NCBI GenBank assembly: GCA_035632095.1
Contig: DASQHM010000021.1
Coordinates: 1-7,465, forward strand
Direction of reading: 5' to 3'
From: DASQHM01 sp035632095
GTDB taxonomy: Bacteria > Pseudomonadota > Alphaproteobacteria > Ferrovibrionales > Ferrovibrionaceae
Length of the DNA stretch: 7,465 nucleotides
Part shown: in pieces, positions 5,624 to 7,465 of the stretch
How the letters are laid out: the number at the start of each line of letters is the position of its first letter
Numbering within the stretch: the first letter of the stretch is position 1
Made by a program: the position numbers and the translations under genes
The notes under the pieces: model-generated
The model's input: the letters and a program-made list of their open reading frames with translations, nothing else
What the model was told of the DNA's origin: nothing
Databases searched by the model: none

Positions 5624-6352
5624 CTACGTCGCTTGCAGGCCTTCCGCCTGGCGGAGCCGCAGCACACCGAGCTTGCGTTGGGCGATTTCGCTGCGCAGGC
5701 GATAGATCAGCACCGTGACGAAATAGGCGGCGAAGGCGCCGGTCATCAAGCCCAGCGGCAGCAGCATGGCGGGGTCGATGGCGGAACCCGCGAGGGAGAA
5801 GCTGGAGCCTTGGTGCAACGTATTCCACCAGGTCACCGAGTAATGGATGATCGGCAAATTCACCGAACCGACCAGCGCCAGGATCGCCGCGGCCCGCGCC
5901 GCGCGCGCCTGATCGTCATAGGCCTGCCAGATCGCCATGTATCCGACATAAAGGAAAAACAGGATCAGCACCGACGTGAGCCGCGCATCCCAAACCCACC
6001 ACGTGCCCCAGGTCGGCTGACCCCAGAGCGAGCCGCTGACCAGACACACGAACGTGAACGCGGCGCCAATCGGCGCGGCCGCCTTGGCGGTCAAATCGGC
6101 AACCGGGTGCCGCCAGATCAAGCCGACGGCGCTGGCCACAGCAAGCAGCGCATAGCCCATCATGCCCATGAACGCGGCCGGCACATGCACATACATGATG
6201 CGCACCGCGTCCTTCTGCTGATAGTCGATGGGCGACGCGACCAGCGCGAAATAGAGACCCGACGCGAACAGAACGATCGTCAGCGCGGCGCTCCACGGCA
6301 GGATCGCGGCGGCAATGCGGAGCACGCGGGTCGGGTTGGCAAAGCGGTGCAT
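5624..6352 (-). CDS. ccmC: CcmC, heme transfer to CcmE
   Basis: This 242-residue inner-membrane protein belongs to the heme-handling WWD family and attaches heme to CcmE in a CcmC-heme-CcmE complex. About six hydrophobic helices are visible. The periplasmic WWD motif is at 110-126 (WGQPTWGTWWVWDARLT). The two histidines that ligand heme in E. coli CcmC (H60 and H184) have equivalents in H56 (YVHVPAA) and H180 (TLHQGSS). The length matches the family. The ATG at 6352 lies 28 nt after the ccmB stop. A purine-rich GGAGAAAGGGA lies in that gap but its core is unusually far (about 15-20 nt) from the ATG. Confidence 0.98.
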   Translation of the reverse strand: MHRFANPTRVLRIAAAILPWSAALTIVLFASGLYFALVASPIDYQQKDAVRIMYVHVPAAFMGMMGYALLAVASAVGLIWRHPVADLTAKAAAPIGAAFTFVCLVSGSLWGQPTWGTWWVWDARLTSVLILFFLYVGYMAIWQAYDDQARAARAAAILALVGSVNLPIIHYSVTWWNTLHQGSSFSLAGSAIDPAMLLPLGLMTGAFAAYFVTVLIYRLRSEIAQRKLGVLRLRQAEGLQAT

Positions 6353-6357
6353 GGCGC

Positions 6358-6369
6358 GAGACTAGTCCC
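6358..6369. other. 12-bp near-palindrome between ccmB and ccmC
   Basis: GAGACTAGTCCC is self-complementary apart from one G-T position. Like the palindrome before ccmG, it stands between a purine-rich Shine-Dalgarno candidate and the start codon, and could bring the two closer if it folds. Confidence 0.3.
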
Positions 6370-6380
6370 TTTCTCCGCTT

Positions 6381-7046
6381 CTATTCCAGCGCCAGACGCA
6401 GCGCGGCCGCGGATGCGATCGGCCCGAGCGCCAGCCCCAACGCGAGAAGCGCGCCGAGGATGAGCAGCGGCGCCCGGAAGGCGGCACCTCCCGCTGCGGC
6501 GTCGATGGCCGCGACGCCGAAGATCAGCACGGGTACATAGAGCGGCAGCACGATCAGCGACAGCAGGACGCCGCCGCGGCGCACACCCACCGTGAGCGCC
6601 GCGCCGATGGCGCCGATCAGGCTCAAGCTCGGTGTGCCGAGCAGCATGGCGGCGACCACCGCCGGCATGACGTTCAGCGGCAGATTGAGCGCCAAGGCCA
6701 ACACCGGCGAGATCACGACCAAGGGCAGGCCGGACGCAACCCAATGGGCGGCGATATTGGCAAGCGCCGTGAATTCGAGCGGCAGCGGCCCGAGCGCGAT
6801 GAGATCGAGGGAGCCGTCTTCGTGATCGGCCTGAAACAGCCGGTCGAGGGACAGCATCGCCGACAGCAGCGCCGCCACCCAGAGCACCCCGGCGCCGACC
6901 CGCGCCAGAACCTGCGGCTCCGGTCCGACGCCGAGCGGAAACAAGGTCACGGCGAGGGCGAAGAACATCACCGAGAGCGTCACCGCGCTGCCCTGGCGAA
7001 ACGACAGCGCCAGGTCGCGGCGGAAGATCGCCAGGAACGCGCTCAT
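6381..7046 (-). CDS. ccmB: CcmB, heme exporter permease subunit
   Basis: This 221-residue integral membrane protein is the permease partner of CcmA. CcmAB uses ATP hydrolysis to release holo-CcmE from CcmC/CcmD; direct heme export by it is doubted. Six hydrophobic segments are visible. Family-typical stretches are FRRDLALSFRQG near the N-terminus, LDRLFQADHEDGSLD (67-81) in a cytoplasmic loop, and GTPSLSLIGAIGAALTVG (137-154) leading into RRGGVLLSLIVLPLYVPVLIFG. The length is standard. The start at 7046 overlaps the ccmA stop as ATGA and has no clear Shine-Dalgarno, so it is probably translationally coupled. Confidence 0.97.
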   Translation of the reverse strand: MSAFLAIFRRDLALSFRQGSAVTLSVMFFALAVTLFPLGVGPEPQVLARVGAGVLWVAALLSAMLSLDRLFQADHEDGSLDLIALGPLPLEFTALANIAAHWVASGLPLVVISPVLALALNLPLNVMPAVVAAMLLGTPSLSLIGAIGAALTVGVRRGGVLLSLIVLPLYVPVLIFGVAAIDAAAGGAAFRAPLLILGALLALGLALGPIASAAALRLALE

Positions 7047-7465
7047 GCCGCCGCCCGCGCGGCGCCGAGACGAAGCACGGCGGCGCCATCGAGGCCGAGG
7101 TCCACGTGGCTCGCCGCCAGCACCATGCCGCCGCCGCGCCGATGCTCGGCGATGATCTCCGCGACAATGCCGGCGGCCTCGCGATCCAATGCGGTGGTCG
7201 GCTCGTCGAGCAGCCAGAGCGGCGCCGGCTTAAGCAGCAGCCGCGCCAGATTGACCCGCCGCCGCTGGCCGGCGGACAGAAAGCGCGCCGGCAGGTTATG
7301 CAGATGATCGAGCTGCAATCGCCGCAGCCCCGCGTCCACGGCGGCGGCGGCAATGTCGGGCGCGCCCCCGGCGAACCTCGCCCAAAAGCCGAGATTATCC
7401 CTGACCGTCAAGGCCGGCTTCAGCGCATCGAGATGGCCGACATAGGCGAGCCTGGCGCGATGAAC
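7043..7465 (-). CDS. ccmA: CcmA, ABC ATPase (5' end outside window)
   Basis: These are the last 140 residues of CcmA, the ATP-binding subunit that powers the CcmABCD release step on the cytoplasmic side. The visible part starts at the Q-loop region (YVGHLDALKPALT), where CcmA proteins typically carry His in place of Gln. It then shows the ABC signature LSAGQRRR (63-70 of the visible part), Walker B WLLDEP with its catalytic Glu (84-89), the D-loop region TALD (91-94) and the switch histidine in ASH (118-120). The Walker A lysine and about 60-70 N-terminal residues lie beyond base 7465. The frame is open to the window edge, so the TTG at 7411 is an internal leucine codon, not the start. The stop overlaps ccmB. 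Confidence 0.96.
   Translation of the reverse strand, partial: VHRARLAYVGHLDALKPALTVRDNLGFWARFAGGAPDIAAAAVDAGLRRLQLDHLHNLPARFLSAGQRRRVNLARLLLKPAPLWLLDEPTTALDREAAGIVAEIIAEHRRGGGMVLAASHVDLGLDGAAVLRLGAARAAA

Noticed and set aside
5528..6463. 311-codon + strand open frame opposite ccmC and ccmD
   Set aside because: Same shadow character; it spans three genes and their gaps and shows no recognisable domain.
6280..7353. Minus-strand 357-codon frame overlapping ccmA, ccmB and ccmC
   Set aside because: Out-of-frame reading across three confirmed genes, with low-complexity arginine-rich composition.

Overview
The window is GC-rich and holds almost the whole of a System I cytochrome c maturation (ccm) cluster, all on the minus strand. 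Reading in the direction of transcription, from high to low coordinates, the order is ccmA (5' end cut off by the window edge), ccmB, ccmC, ccmD, ccmE, ccmF, ccmG, ccmH, ccmI. The high GC, a ccmH and ccmI that are separate genes (not the fused CcmH of E. coli), and the style of CcmI and CcmE suggest an alphaproteobacterium. I cannot name the genus. Many Rhizobiales split these genes over two or more loci, so the uninterrupted ABCDEFGHI order fits a Rhodospirillales-like or otherwise deep alphaproteobacterial lineage better; that is inference.

Layout. 7465-5624: the export and heme-handling module. CcmA is the ATPase, CcmB the permease, and CcmC the WWD protein that loads heme onto CcmE. 5556-4904: small CcmD and the heme chaperone CcmE. 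4907-702: the ligation and thiol-reduction module. CcmF is the heme lyase core, CcmG and CcmH handle apocytochrome thiols, and CcmI captures apocytochrome through TPRs. Four junctions (A/B, D/E, E/F, G/H) are 4-nt overlaps of the ATGA or GTGA type, and H/I and F/G are separated by 7 and 12 nt, so the block is tightly packed and probably translationally coupled. The largest internal gap is the 67 nt between ccmC and ccmD; it contains a possible internal promoter placed so close to ccmD that its transcript would be nearly leaderless.

Function. Heme delivered to the periplasmic face is attached by CcmC to a histidine of CcmE (H121 here), CcmAB uses ATP to release holo-CcmE, and CcmFHI joins the heme to CXXCH motifs that CcmG and CcmH keep reduced. 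The diagnostic residues I looked for are present: four CcmF histidines, two CcmC histidines, the CcmE histidine and tyrosine, WCVPC in CcmG and LRCxxC in CcmH. The pathway looks functional.

Downstream of ccmI, 336-701 has no convincing gene but contains a chain of hairpins. The last is a GC stem followed by seven T's oriented as a + strand intrinsic terminator, directly abutting the ccmI stop codon. This is the least explained part of the window and may mark a small + strand RNA converging on the ccm operon. Beyond it, at 51-335 on the minus strand, is a small proline-rich protein of unknown function. I did not find a clearly new multi-gene system; most of the window is a well-known pathway with some unusual junctions.
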